A DNA stretch of 64,000 bases. Origin: Rhynchonema sp. JSB1_4 (taxonomy: Eukaryota; Nematoda; Chromadorea; Monhysterida; Xyalidae). The notes below the pieces were generated by a model, which ran no database searches, was not told the DNA's origin, and worked only from the letters and a program-made list of their open reading frames with translations. Below are positions 10,901 through 22,900 of this stretch, piece after piece. Each line of letters opens with the position of its first letter. Position 1 is the stretch's first letter. A program made the position numbers and the translations under genes. The stretch spans positions 1-64,000 of the forward strand of contig JASAMV010002293.1 of NCBI GenBank assembly GCA_030248065.1. The letters run 5' to 3'.

Positions 10901-13900
10901 ACACCGGTATACTGTCATAAAGAACCGTTTTTTATTTTTCGTGGAAAAAAACGGTTTTTTTCCGAAAAAACCCGTTTTTTTTTCCAAATACTTTCACAGA
11001 CATAAATACCATGGGAACCCCAACACCCGCCCCTCCAGTACTTAAGAACGAATTTCGAAAAAAAAAAAAAATTCAGGGCAAAATTTGGTCGAAGGGGAGG
11101 GGGGGCCCCTGGAAGGGGGTGGAAGCCGGCCGAAAACACTTGGTTTCCACCCTTTTGGGCCCATTTTGGGCCGGTTAATTTTTGTCCCCGACCCAATTTT
11201 TCACTGAAATCGAAAACCCCTCCGTTTTTCCATAACAATTTTTTGAAAAAATAAGAAAAAAACCCCATTTTTCCCCCCAAAAAACCAAAAGAAACCCCCC
11301 GAAAAAAAAAAAGGAAAAAAATTTGGGGCGGGGGGAAAAAAAACTTTCTTTCCCCCCCCCAGTACCAACACCGGCAGGGGCGGGCGGCGCCGGGGGGGGG
11401 GCGCCCCCCACACGACACCCCCCCCTCCCCCCCCCTCCCCCCCGCACCCCCCCCCCAGCCGGTCGTGGGCGCAGGAAAGAAAGCTAGCTGGAGGTGTGGT
11501 GACTAATCCCCAATAATGCGTATCACGTGTTTACAGCGTGTGCAGCTAGCAGCAGTGCTTGACTTTACCCACGCTATTATATTGATTGATGTTTTGACTG
11601 CACATAACCGGCTGGCTTACTTTCTGTGTTTCTGTGCTTGTGAACTTCACTGTTTGGATGTATTGGATTGGAACGGAGGAATAAAATGTAAATGTTGCAC
11701 CGTCTGGACTTCGTCACTAAATGTGGCATCCAGAATAATGTGAATCGCCCCAAAATTGTGTTTTTGTGGCCCAAAGCGGAAAATTTTTGCGTCCCTGTGA
11801 GCAAAATTTGAATCACTGTGAACCCAATCCTGAATCCCTGTGGAAAAAGCAAATTTGGAATCGGAATTACTCGACGAATATTGTGCAACCATGGCAACCA
11901 AATCTCCCAGCGGTCGTCTTCGAATGGGATTGCCTCAATGTTACAGCTCGCTGACAGCTCTCATGAAACGTGTGCAGGACAAAGACTACCCGTCGTGTGA
12001 GTTTTTCGATCGCCAGGATCCGCCAGGTACGATTATTGCAAAATGTCGCGCAGCAAAAATTGAGATTATTGCGTTTGTTGACAATCTCAAAAATCGCATC
12101 GCTGCTGTGTCAGACAGAAATGAGGAATGGCTGCAAATGTTGGGTGACCTGGACGAAAGCTCGAAGGCTTTCGCAGATGAGTTGAAATTGTATAATGACT
12201 TTTTTGGTTCGAAATACCAGCCCGCGCTGGATGATGCGAATGACCTGAAAAGCTATTTGGTTTCGAAACTGCATGAGCTGGACGAGAACATTGAGATGGC
12301 CGGTCGCAAAAGTCGATCGTCCAGTGCTGAACGGCAGACAGGTTCTGGTGCCGATGGGGCTGCGTTGGTGCAGCAGCTCACCAGTGCACTAACCACGGTT
12401 CAGTCCCGACCACCGAGGTCGGTCAAATATGAGTCTCTCAAGCCATTGCAGTTTGACGGGCAGATCAAAAACTGGCCAGAATTTTGGACACAGTTCCGAT
12501 CGAATGTGCACGACGACCCATCGTACTCGAAGGCCGAGAAACTCGGTCTGCTCAAACGCTCGTGTGTGGCCAAGGCGGCAGTTACGATTGAAGGCTTCGC
12601 AACAACGGATGAGAATTATGATCAAGTCGTGAGTTTGTTGGTGAAAAGGTATGGTGATGAGAAGGCTTTGAAATTGGCTTTTATCAATCAGCTGCAAAAT
12701 CTGCCTAAGCCACATTCATCTGATGGCAAAGCGGTCGAGATTGTTGTTGAAGCGGCAGACACAGCCGTTCGTAATTTGGCCGCTATGGGTCTCGAATTTG
12801 ATGTGTTGAGTGAATCTATGATCGAATCCATAATCAGATCCCGTTTACCGACATTTGCCAATCGTGAACTCGAGAAATGTGCACCAGACAGTGGCTGGAC
12901 AATCACCGCACTGCGCGAGAAATTGTGGGACATCGTGCAGCAAGAGGAACGGGTTCGGAGCTACACTGCAAATGAAGGCAAGGGCAAAAAAGAGGCGAGT
13001 TTGTCTTCAAATACGGGCACTACTGACACAGTGACCACCAGCAGTTTTCATGTCCAAAAGTCAGGTGGTCGGGGAAAAGGTCGAAAGGGTTCGAAAACAA
13101 ATGGCCCGAATAATGAACGGAGCCAGAGTAGTAATGGTCCGGTGTCCCAATCGCACGGTCGTGGCGGCACGAACCGTGGCGGATTTGCGCGCGGCGGACG
13201 CTCGCAAAACGGCGCGCGCGGTGGCTCGCAAAGCTCGAATGCCCCTGAGTCCCGCAAACCGTACTGTTTTATGTGTCGCGGCGGTCATTGGCCCGAGAAA
13301 TGTCCGCAGTATCAAACAATCGATGCATGTCGCAAATTCTTTGATGACAATTCATTGTGTTATTGTTGTGGTTTTGGAAATCATTGGTCTCGTGATTGTG
13401 ATTCTGTGAAACCGTGTTATCACTGCAACAGTATAAAACATCACAAGCTGTTGTGTCGCACTCGTTTCCAGTGGCGCGCTTCTTCGAATGTGCAAAATGC
13501 CAATGTCGTTCAAGTCAGTGATCAAGGCGCGCAACGGGCAGCTGTGACTCAGCAGTCGAATGAGCAAAGTGGTGCTCAAAACACGGTTGGTGCAAATCCT
13601 GTGCTCGTTGCACAAACGCCCGCTATGACAGTCGGGCAACAAGTGAATGCGACAATGTCTCGCTACTCGCGTTTGATGACCGCAAAGGCACCGGTCAGTC
13701 TGCCCGGTCAACCGAGAAAACGGGCGAAAGGCCAGGTGCTGATGGATACCGCGTGTGGTATCACGTTCGTGACCGAGAAATTTGGTTCGAAAGTGGGTTT
13801 TCAGCCCCAGGATGAGGCTGTGTTGAATCTGACGTTGTTTGGTGGCAATGAGGTGAATGAAATTGGTTCGAAAAGGGGACAATTGGTGATCTGGCAACGG

Positions 13901-16900
13901 GACGGCACAGATCGCACAATCAACGCACATTTGACGGATCGTATTTCGAAAACACAGTTCCTGCCAAAGTTGTCGGAGGCAGATGTCGAATTTCTGGGCC
14001 AATTTGGAATGGGGTGGCTCGCTGACGATTTCCCGGACGGAAACACAAAATTGGAACCGGATATTTTGATCGGGGCAGATAACTTTTGGGAATTCATACT
14101 GCCCGAAAAGCCAATGAAGTTGCCGTCTGGCCTGCTCGCTGTGCACACTTCATTGGGTCCGGTACTGACTGGGTCTGAAACGGCCCAAAACGTGATTCAA
14201 ACGGCCGCACAATCTGTCTTTGTGTACCATGTGATGGCCAAAGCTCCGGATGATGAAATGTTTGTCCTAACGGAGCCGAACCCGACACAACATGTGAATG
14301 AGGAAATTATGTGGGCCTTGGATGTGATTGGAGTGAAAGACGATCCGGTTGAGTCAAATGACGATAAAGCGTTGGACAAATTTCGTGAAACGATGAAAAT
14401 CCTCGAGAATGGTTCGATCGAGGTTGGCTTTCCTTGGAAGGAACAGCCACCAAACGTGGCCGATCACTACGGGCTGGCACTGGCGCAATTTCGCAGTCAA
14501 GGAAGAAGACTTGCGAAACACGATGAACTGCGGCAGGCTGTCGATGCCGTGCGGCAGACGTACGAAAATGAAACGTACATCGAGGAAGCGCCTGAGGTTC
14601 CTGATGGACCCGTCTCGTATCATTCGTGGTCTTGCATCCACACGCCCGAGAAGGCCACAACCAAAGCCCGTATCGTGTCGAATGGCTCGTTGCGAGCGGG
14701 GAAAAATGATCGCAGCATCAATGACGCGATGTTTCGCGGTCCGGTCGATCTGCCAAATATGTGTGGTCTCATCTTGAAATTTCGAACGTACAAATATTAT
14801 ATCATGGCAGATTTGGCCAAAGCATTCATGAAATTGCGTTTGAGGAAAACGGATAGGGACATGACGCGATTCTTGTACTGGAAAGACCCCTCGAAACCAA
14901 ACGAAATCGAAAACAACATTCGTGTGATGCGTTACGCGGTGGTACTGTTCGGTTTTGTTGCATCACCGTGGCTGTTGATGGAATCGCTGAGATTCATGTT
15001 GAATGAGAAGAAGACCAAGCTGGCATCCGAGATCAGTAGGCACATGTATGTCGATAATCTGATCTACGGGCATGACAATGAGGAGGATCTGATGGAGACG
15101 TATAACTACGCGAAAAAGGTGTTCTCGGAGCATAACATGATCATCAGGGAGTTTCTCAGCAATTCGAGGTGGTTCATGTCCAACATTCCGGAAAAGGACA
15201 GAATGAAAATTGAAAATGTGAAAGCGCTCGGTGTCAAAATTGACTACGACAAGGATCGGCTGGGCTACACAAAACCCAGGAAAATCGACAAGAATGCAAT
15301 TGTAACCAAAGGGTACGCGTTGAGTGTGTACGCCTCACTGTACGACATACCAGGTTTGTTGGGCCCTGTGACGGTACGCGCAAAGTGGTTTGTGCAAAAA
15401 TTGCACGCTGGCAAATTTGGTTGGAATGCACCATTGCCAGACGACCTGGCTGCGGAGTGGGAGCCGATCGAATCCGATCTGGCCCTGGTCGATACTGTTT
15501 CGGTCGAACGGTTCATTGGGACTACCGCAAACACAACGATTCAGTATCATGCGTTTGTCGATGCAAGTATTCGGGCATTCGCAGCGAATATTTATTGCCG
15601 GGTCAGTAACGGTGACGTGCACAAGAGTTACTTGTTGTTCGGTCGAATTCGATTGTCACCGTTGGGCAAAGACATAAAAATGCCCCGACGTGAATTGTTG
15701 GCGATGTCGACTGGTACCAAAGGGCTCAAATTCGTGAATGAGCATCTCAATCTGCCCAGGGTTACCAAACTGGTCATGCATTCTGATTCGCAGATCGTGC
15801 TATCATGGGTCCGTTCGACAAAACCGGTGGCACAATTTGTTGACCGTTTGATTGGTGAAATTCGTGAAGTTGACTGCGAGTTTCGGTACATCAACACGAA
15901 ATTGAATCCGGCTGATGTTGCTACACGTGGCTGTACGTTGGCTGAATTGAAGAACAATCAGCTGTGGTGGCATGGCCCGGATTTCCTCACCAAAGACGAA
16001 TCGTGCTGGCCTGTACATGACAATTGGCAGCCGATCATGGTCGAAGAACTGAAACAAATTCGGGAAACGGTCGAAAACAAACGACAATCGACCAGCGTGT
16101 TCCAAGTCGGCCGCATGTCGCATGCTGATTCGCTGGACGGTGACTTGGGTGTGATCACGTTCGAGAGATTCGGCACCTATGACAAATTGGTTATGTCCGT
16201 GGTGTACGTTCTTCGTTTCTTGAACGCGAAGGTTTTGTCACAAGTGTCTGACGATCGTCTGGAAAAGCAAGTTCTGTACGCCCGAGTGACGAAAACAATG
16301 AAATCAAGTGGTTTCGTGACTGCCAGCGAAGTGAAGTTGGCAAAATTGTGCATTGATCGGGAGGTTCAAAAACGTCATTTCGGCAACGCGTTTGAGGCGC
16401 TACATGTGGGAAAAAGGGATCAATTGGTCGAACAGCATGGTCTGTACGTGGATGCTGATGGCCTGTTGCGTTCGAGGGCCAGATTCGCCAATGTCCCACT
16501 GTCGGATGAAGCTCGCTATCCGATACTGCTGCCGAAAGACGCACATTATTCGAAACTGGTGGTTCTGAAATACCACGAAAAATGCATGCACAACGGGCTG
16601 CAACAGACGTTGGCAGACTTGCGTCAAAATTATTGGTTGATTTCTGGTCGATCGCAAGTTCGAAAATACATCAAACCGTGTGTTGTGTGTCGAAAATTGA
16701 AAGGACGCTCGTACAAACTGCCAGCTAGTCCGCCGTATCCCGTAGAGCGTGTGTCTCGGTCGCCTACGTTTCAAGGTACGGGTCTGGATTACGCTGGGCC
16801 GATATACGTGAAAGAGAACGCTGATTCCACTGAACCAATGAAAATCTGGGTCGCTCTGTTCTCGTGTTTCTCAAGCAGATCGGTGCACTTGGACACCGCA

Positions 16901-19900
16901 CGAGATTTGTCAACGGACAAATGTTTGAATGCGCTGCGACGTTTCATTGGGCGACGGGGAAAACCCAAGCAAATTTTCAGCGACCACGCATCACATTTCA
17001 CGTTATTGAAGAAAATTCTGGGTGAATGTTGGCCAAAGGACGGTGAACCGGATGAGTACATGGATTATTTGGCCAAGGAAGAAATTGAATGGCGCATGAA
17101 CACTCCTTTGGCGCCGTGGAAAGCAGGTATGTACGAGCGCATGATGTCAATTATGAAGAAGATGATCAAAGCAGCGGCTGGCAAAAGGCTTTTGACGTTG
17201 GATGAATTTCAAACGCTGCTAATCGAAGTCGAGGCAATGATGAATTCTCGACCGTTGACGTACGTGTATGCTGATGCCGAGTCATTCAAAGTGCTGCGGC
17301 CCGTCGACTTCCTGGCACCAGGTCGCGAATGTGGCGCGATCCGATTCGAAAATGATGATGGTGACCCGGACTACGAAGAAGGCCTCATGTCGACAGAAAA
17401 AATTGTCAAGGAAAATTGGGCAAAGCAGCTCAAGAATTTGGACATGGCATGGCACCTGTACACGACAGAGTATCTGACATCTCTGCGTGAGCGTTCAAAT
17501 GCAATCATTTCGCAGAAAAAAGGCGCCGTTGAAATGCAACCGAAGGTTGGTGCCGTGGTGCTACTCGATGACGCTAATGCACCACGGGGCTGTTGGAAAT
17601 TGGCCAGGATCGTTCAGTTGTTCCGTGGCGAGGACGGACAGTGCCGTTCCGCGGAAATCGCGTTGGCAAACGGCCATTTGCTGACCCGATCGATTGGCCA
17701 TTTGATTCCGCTCGAATTGTCCGACGAAGATGAAGAAAGATTGGAATCAAAAGAAGAAAAGAAATTGGAATCGGCGCAAACACAAGCTGAAGAAAAGAAA
17801 ATGGAGCCGGACGCTCCAACGTTGCGTCGTTCCGAACGATTGAAAGCCAAAGGAACGGGCGCAAATACGGCACTTGTGGCGGCCATGGCTGTGTTGTTCT
17901 GTCTGTCGCCTGTGATGGGCGAACATTTCTTGCCAGGCCAATGCTCGAACCTGACCGGTTACGAGCAGTTGAATCAACTACGTGCTGACTATTGTGTCGA
18001 TTCGAGTTACGTTCTGTTCCGCAACAAAGAGGCATTGTTGTGTTGGCTGCCTCTAACGTGCACGAATGGCACCAAAGTTCTGAACGGTGCATGTTCAGAC
18101 AAATGTCAGTGTCCATCGTGGGCACAAGGCTGTGTTCCGCGATCAGACGACGACCACTTGAGGAAGAGTCATCCCGTTGATGACAAAGTTTTGAATTCGA
18201 TCAAACCCGATGTTTGTTCGTTTGTTGAAAACAGCGATTGTGACCCTGAACCGAAAAGCAAGTTCGTTCCTCAAGTCGAATTGGCCGATGGTTCGTTGAC
18301 GTTTGTTGATCGATTAAACATTAAAGTGTTCGAAACTACAAAGGATGACGTCGTGTGTGTCGGAAACCACGGTATGGGAAACATAACCGGCACACCAGAC
18401 TACTGTCAGACGCACAATTGCACGGAAACGGCAACGAGACTCTGTTACTACCGTTTCCAGGAGCGAGCCGTTTTGTTCAACGATGTCGGGCAATCTGTGT
18501 CTGTGTTTGCCTGGGGCATGAAAAATGTGACGTACTACGGTCACCTGACAAAACGAGCTCCAACAATGGCTTCGTGTGACGTATGTAATGTGCAGTGCGT
18601 GCAAGGCGGAATCGAAGTTGTCGTGTCGCCCCATCTCTCGCTACTTGAACTGTGCTCTGGGGCATTGTGTTTTCGTGAATCGAATCCGCCAACGAGGTCA
18701 ACGTTTCTATTCTCGCCTGAAGTGTCGATGCATGACTACGATGTTCATGTGCAGGCGTGGCAAAAGGGCGAAGTCGTGTGGTTTCGCAATATCAGTTGCA
18801 ACAAAAATCCGTTCTGTGAGACCATCAAGTGTACGTTCTGTTCGGAGATGGTCGAAAATTCGCACTGTTTCCCAACCTACGTGATCGTTCTGTGCGGGTT
18901 GATGGCATACGGTGTGTTGACGCTCATTCTGTTGTTCCTCATGTGTGTACCGAAAGTTCGTGAAAGGACAATGTCCATGACAATATCGTGTTGGGAACAT
19001 TCGCGAAAATGTTGTTCGCGCGTCAACTGTTGCATGTCGAAACCGATTGAATCTACCAGAGCAACAGACAAATGGGATGAAGAGTGTGTCGAAATGAATC
19101 CGGTGGCCCCGGATTCCGCTGATCGAGTTCGAGTACCTCGTTCCGTTAGTGCTGCCACGTCATTATTCTTGTTGATTATTGTTGTGGCAAGCATGGCGCA
19201 AAGTGCTTCTGCGTGTTACGATGTTGTCACCGTGACATCTGAACAAGAAGCATGCCTGCAAGGACATGGCAGTCCTGAAAAGTGTGAAATTCAGGACACT
19301 GTGAGATTAGCGGTGCCTCCAACTGGTCAAGTGTCATGTTTATTGTTGCAATCCAAGAACGGAGAACCGCTCGGAACGCTCTACATCGAAACAAATTCGG
19401 TAGACTTGGTGTGCAAAAAAGATACCGAGTTCTATTCGAGGTCATACAAAATGCAGACGGACAGTGTGAAACGTTGTGATGGTGCTGGAAGTTGCACGGG
19501 AACGACTTGTGTCGACACGTTGCCCACAAGTCAGATTGAAGAATTGAAATCGAGCTCACAGCATCCAGGCTTCACATTTTGCACTTCGTCACCTGGTTGT
19601 TGGCTTGAAGGATGTGGGCTTTGCACTCCCGGATGTTTGTTTTTCAGAACGTACGTTGTTGCGACATCCGACGTGATCTACGAACGGTTCACATGCCCAC
19701 AATATGAGTACCGTGTCTCTGTATCGGTGACATTGCACATGGCTGGGGAACGATACAATCATGACATGCAATTGTCACCAGGGGTTCCTGTCACGTGGAA
19801 CAAAATTCGATTTACTGTCACGTCGATCTCGGCTCCTCAAATGCCGATGTTGGACAGCGTGTTCGTGACGGACGGCACAAAAGTGGTGCTGCTTGACCAA

Positions 19901-22900
19901 AACAACGCGCAATGGCTGATGTGCGCAAGCAAGCATCATGCCGAAAAACTTGACTGTTTCGTACCCATCGACGTATGTCAGTGTCACCCGAGCAAAAATC
20001 AAGTGACATGCGTGTGTGACCAACTGACAATCGAAGAACTGTTCCTACGAGACAATCGAATACTGCCACTTCAGAGCAGTGGCGTAACGTTGATGTTGTC
20101 CGAGAACGGCGACGTTGTTGCGCATTTCACGCAATATCTGTCGATGGAACTGCAAGTTTCGATGATGAAGGTGAAATTGAAACCAAAACGGGAACTCAAC
20201 AGTTGTGAAATTCAGGCCGAAACTGTTGAGGGTTGCTACAACTGTTTGGTCGGTGCCAAACTTCGTTTGTCGTGCATATCCGATTTCTCGGACACACTGG
20301 CGCATGTTCGTTGTCCCAGCTTTCGGTTTGGTGTTCGGTGCACTCCCGGGGGGGAGGTGAACGACATACGAATTCACTTCAACTCGCCGAAAGTGAGCGA
20401 GAAATGTACCGTGTCCTGTGGAATGGTTGAAACAACGTTCAGTTTGGCCGGAAAACTGGCGTTCGTTAGCAAGAAACAACTGGGAAGCGTGTCAGGACAC
20501 ATCAGCGTGAAACAGAATGCGTATGAAAGTCTGGGAATCGGAAGTGTTGCGTCCACAATGTGGGACCACTGGAAGACAACGGTCATTACGGGAGTTGTTC
20601 TGATTGTCGGATTGTTGGTGACCGTTCAAGTGCTTCCAATCGTGATTCAATGTATTGTTAATCGTATTGTTCGTTAATCTTGTGCCGCGAAATGTGCTTA
20701 CGTTCGTTTATCTTCTATATCGCTGCGTCAATTATCTACGTGTCATTCGTTGATTTGCATCGCTACGTGTCATTCTTTATCCACATCGTTACCCGTCTAT
20801 TCGTATCGATCCAATTGTCAAGCTACAATCAGTCCACGATGGCTCAAGAAGTGTATACGAACAATCAACGCAAGAAGGCATCAATGAATGAACAAAGGAC
20901 TTACGAAGAAAGAAATAACTGGAATGAATGGACTGGTCAAATGCATCTTTGATTCATAATAATGATCAATTAGTATTTCTTTGTCTTTTCTGGAGGGGGA
21001 GGATGTGGTGACTAATCCCCAATAATGCGTATCACGTGTTTACAGCGTGTGCAGCTAGCAGCAGTGCTTGACTTTACCCACGCTATTATATTGATTGATG
21101 TTTTGACTGCACATAACCGGCTGGCTTACTTTCTGTGTTTCTGTGCTTGTGAACTTCACTGTTTGGATGTATTGGATTGGAACGGAGGAATAAAATGTAA
21201 ATGTTGCACCGTCTGGACTTCGTCACTAAAATGCAGGAGACGGCCAAAAATCCGGAAGTCGGTGCTAGTTTCTCTGTGTGGTTGTCTGGTTTGCGCTTTC
21301 AGTCTGTTTTTGAAAAACTCGGCCCGACTGGAATCTGTTCCTATCTCAATGTTTTATAAAAATTTATCCTGTATCTTCAGCCAGAATGCTTAATTTTAGG
21401 TGTAGTTTGTGTCCAGATTTTCGTTCGTATGTATGTGATCAGTAATGTAAGAATTCAAGATGAAGATTGCACTAAAAACGTTAAAAAAATCATCTGTCGC
21501 AGCTATAAATGTGCGCCCGCTTGTGCAGATCTCGCATTCGATGTTTCAATCGTAGTAATAATGCCTGAAAAGTTCTCTTTTGTCTGACACAGGACGCCAA
21601 CATGAACATGCCGTTGCACATCATCGCGCAACATCAGAACGACGATCTGCTCGCCGAATTCCTCCGCATCCCCGATTGTGTGGCCGTGCAGCTGATGCAC
21701 ACGAACAATGCCGGACTGAACCCAGTGCACATTGCCGCGCAGAATGATTGGGCCACGTGAGCATTGTTGTGGTTTATTTCTGTTTTTTTCTTATTTTTTG
21801 CGTTGTTTCTTCTGCTTGGCTAGTTTTCTGAAGCGTCAATTGGACCAGACCAGTGTGCTGCGCTGTGGTCTCTTTTTGCTTGTTGCCTCGCTGTTCTATA
21901 TTTCAACCCCGCCGTGCACGCGCAAATTGTGATGTTTCACGCAGCTGCGTAACACCAGTCCACGTGTCTTCTTTGAGCTGACTTGCCATCTGTTTCATTC
22001 GCTTCGCACTGACGGTGACCTGATGGGGTTCCCATCCGTGAAAGAACAAAAACAATATTAGACGTTTCGAATTGCAGCGGTTTCCGCGCAATGATGCACG
22101 CCGTTCGTCAACAGCCGCACGGCTGGTCGCGTGTCATCGATTTCCTGCGTGTGCCCGAAGTCGAAGTGCAACAACGTCGAGTGCTCCATTTCGCCATAAT
22201 GTCGGCCGTCAATGCCGACTCGGTCGCGTTGCAAGTCGTACAGTTGTTGGTGCGTGCGTTGGGGGGTTTGGGGTTGCGAGCTTGTGTTCGAATTTTGGAT
22301 TCGAAGCATCTCTGAGCTTTTGATGAAACTTTGGTTCTGTAGGCATCAGAGCCGCATGAAAATATGCTCATTCATACTAATAAACTTTGAAACGACAATA
22401 AATTTGCAAAAAGCGCTATGAGCGATATCAAAGTTGGTGATAGGATCTCTGACCTACCTTGGTCACGGACTTTTTTAAATTAATGATACTAAGAAATTTA
22501 GCGATGCCACTAAATTCTTCCAGCGTAAAAGATGTTCCCTGACCTAACATGAATAACTAACAAGCAGGACGAAATTAGTCGCTTGAGTAAATTTCTTAAT
22601 GTCCTTAAAGGGCTCGGGACACAACCGAAGGAAGGGCAGCAGAGCGCAGGGTTATACATCGTCGGAAAGCACTGTGACAGCATATGTCACGCACAAATGT
22701 TAAGCTCCTTAGAAATTCGCTATCTCTTGGTCTAGCGACTTTTCGTTCCAGAAAAAGGTGAATTTTTTCACAACTTGAAACGACCGGTGCAGAAATCCCA
22801 AATGAGTTGAAAGTCAACTAACACGTGCATAGGATTACAGCGGCTTCTGGATAACTTATCATGAGAATATGAGTCGCTCAAAGCATTGCTTCACTCGGTG

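Larger units (their letters stand above)
11495..21230 (+). mobile_element. Complete BEL/Pao-type LTR retrotransposon with envelope module
   Basis: Two 227-bp LTRs (11495-11721 and 21004-21230) that look identical flank one uninterrupted gag-pol-env frame. The domain order protease, reverse transcriptase, RNase H, integrase fits both BEL/Pao and Gypsy. The DUF1759-type gag, DUF1758-type protease and DUF5641-type tail after the integrase are characteristic of BEL/Pao. The element lies in sense orientation in an intron of the mib-like gene. A purine tract precedes the 3' LTR. The flanks (CTGGAGG and ATGCAGGAGA) do not give an unambiguous target duplication. LTR identity and the open frame imply a recent insertion and possible competence. 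Nematode BEL elements with phlebovirus-like envelopes (Cer7, Tas) are the known parallel. Confidence 0.93.

Noticed and set aside
11840..11890. Start of the polyprotein at 11840
   Set aside because: The frame there opens with GTG. Eukaryotic translation would use the ATG at 11891, which has a strong ACCATGG context.
12389..20479. Many open frames antisense or out of frame within the retroelement
   Set aside because: They are shadows of the long coding frame. Their composition reflects its codon use.
20680..20952. Open frame directly after the polyprotein stop
   Set aside because: It is short, lies in the 3' noncoding part of the element before the polypurine tract, and has no recognisable domain.
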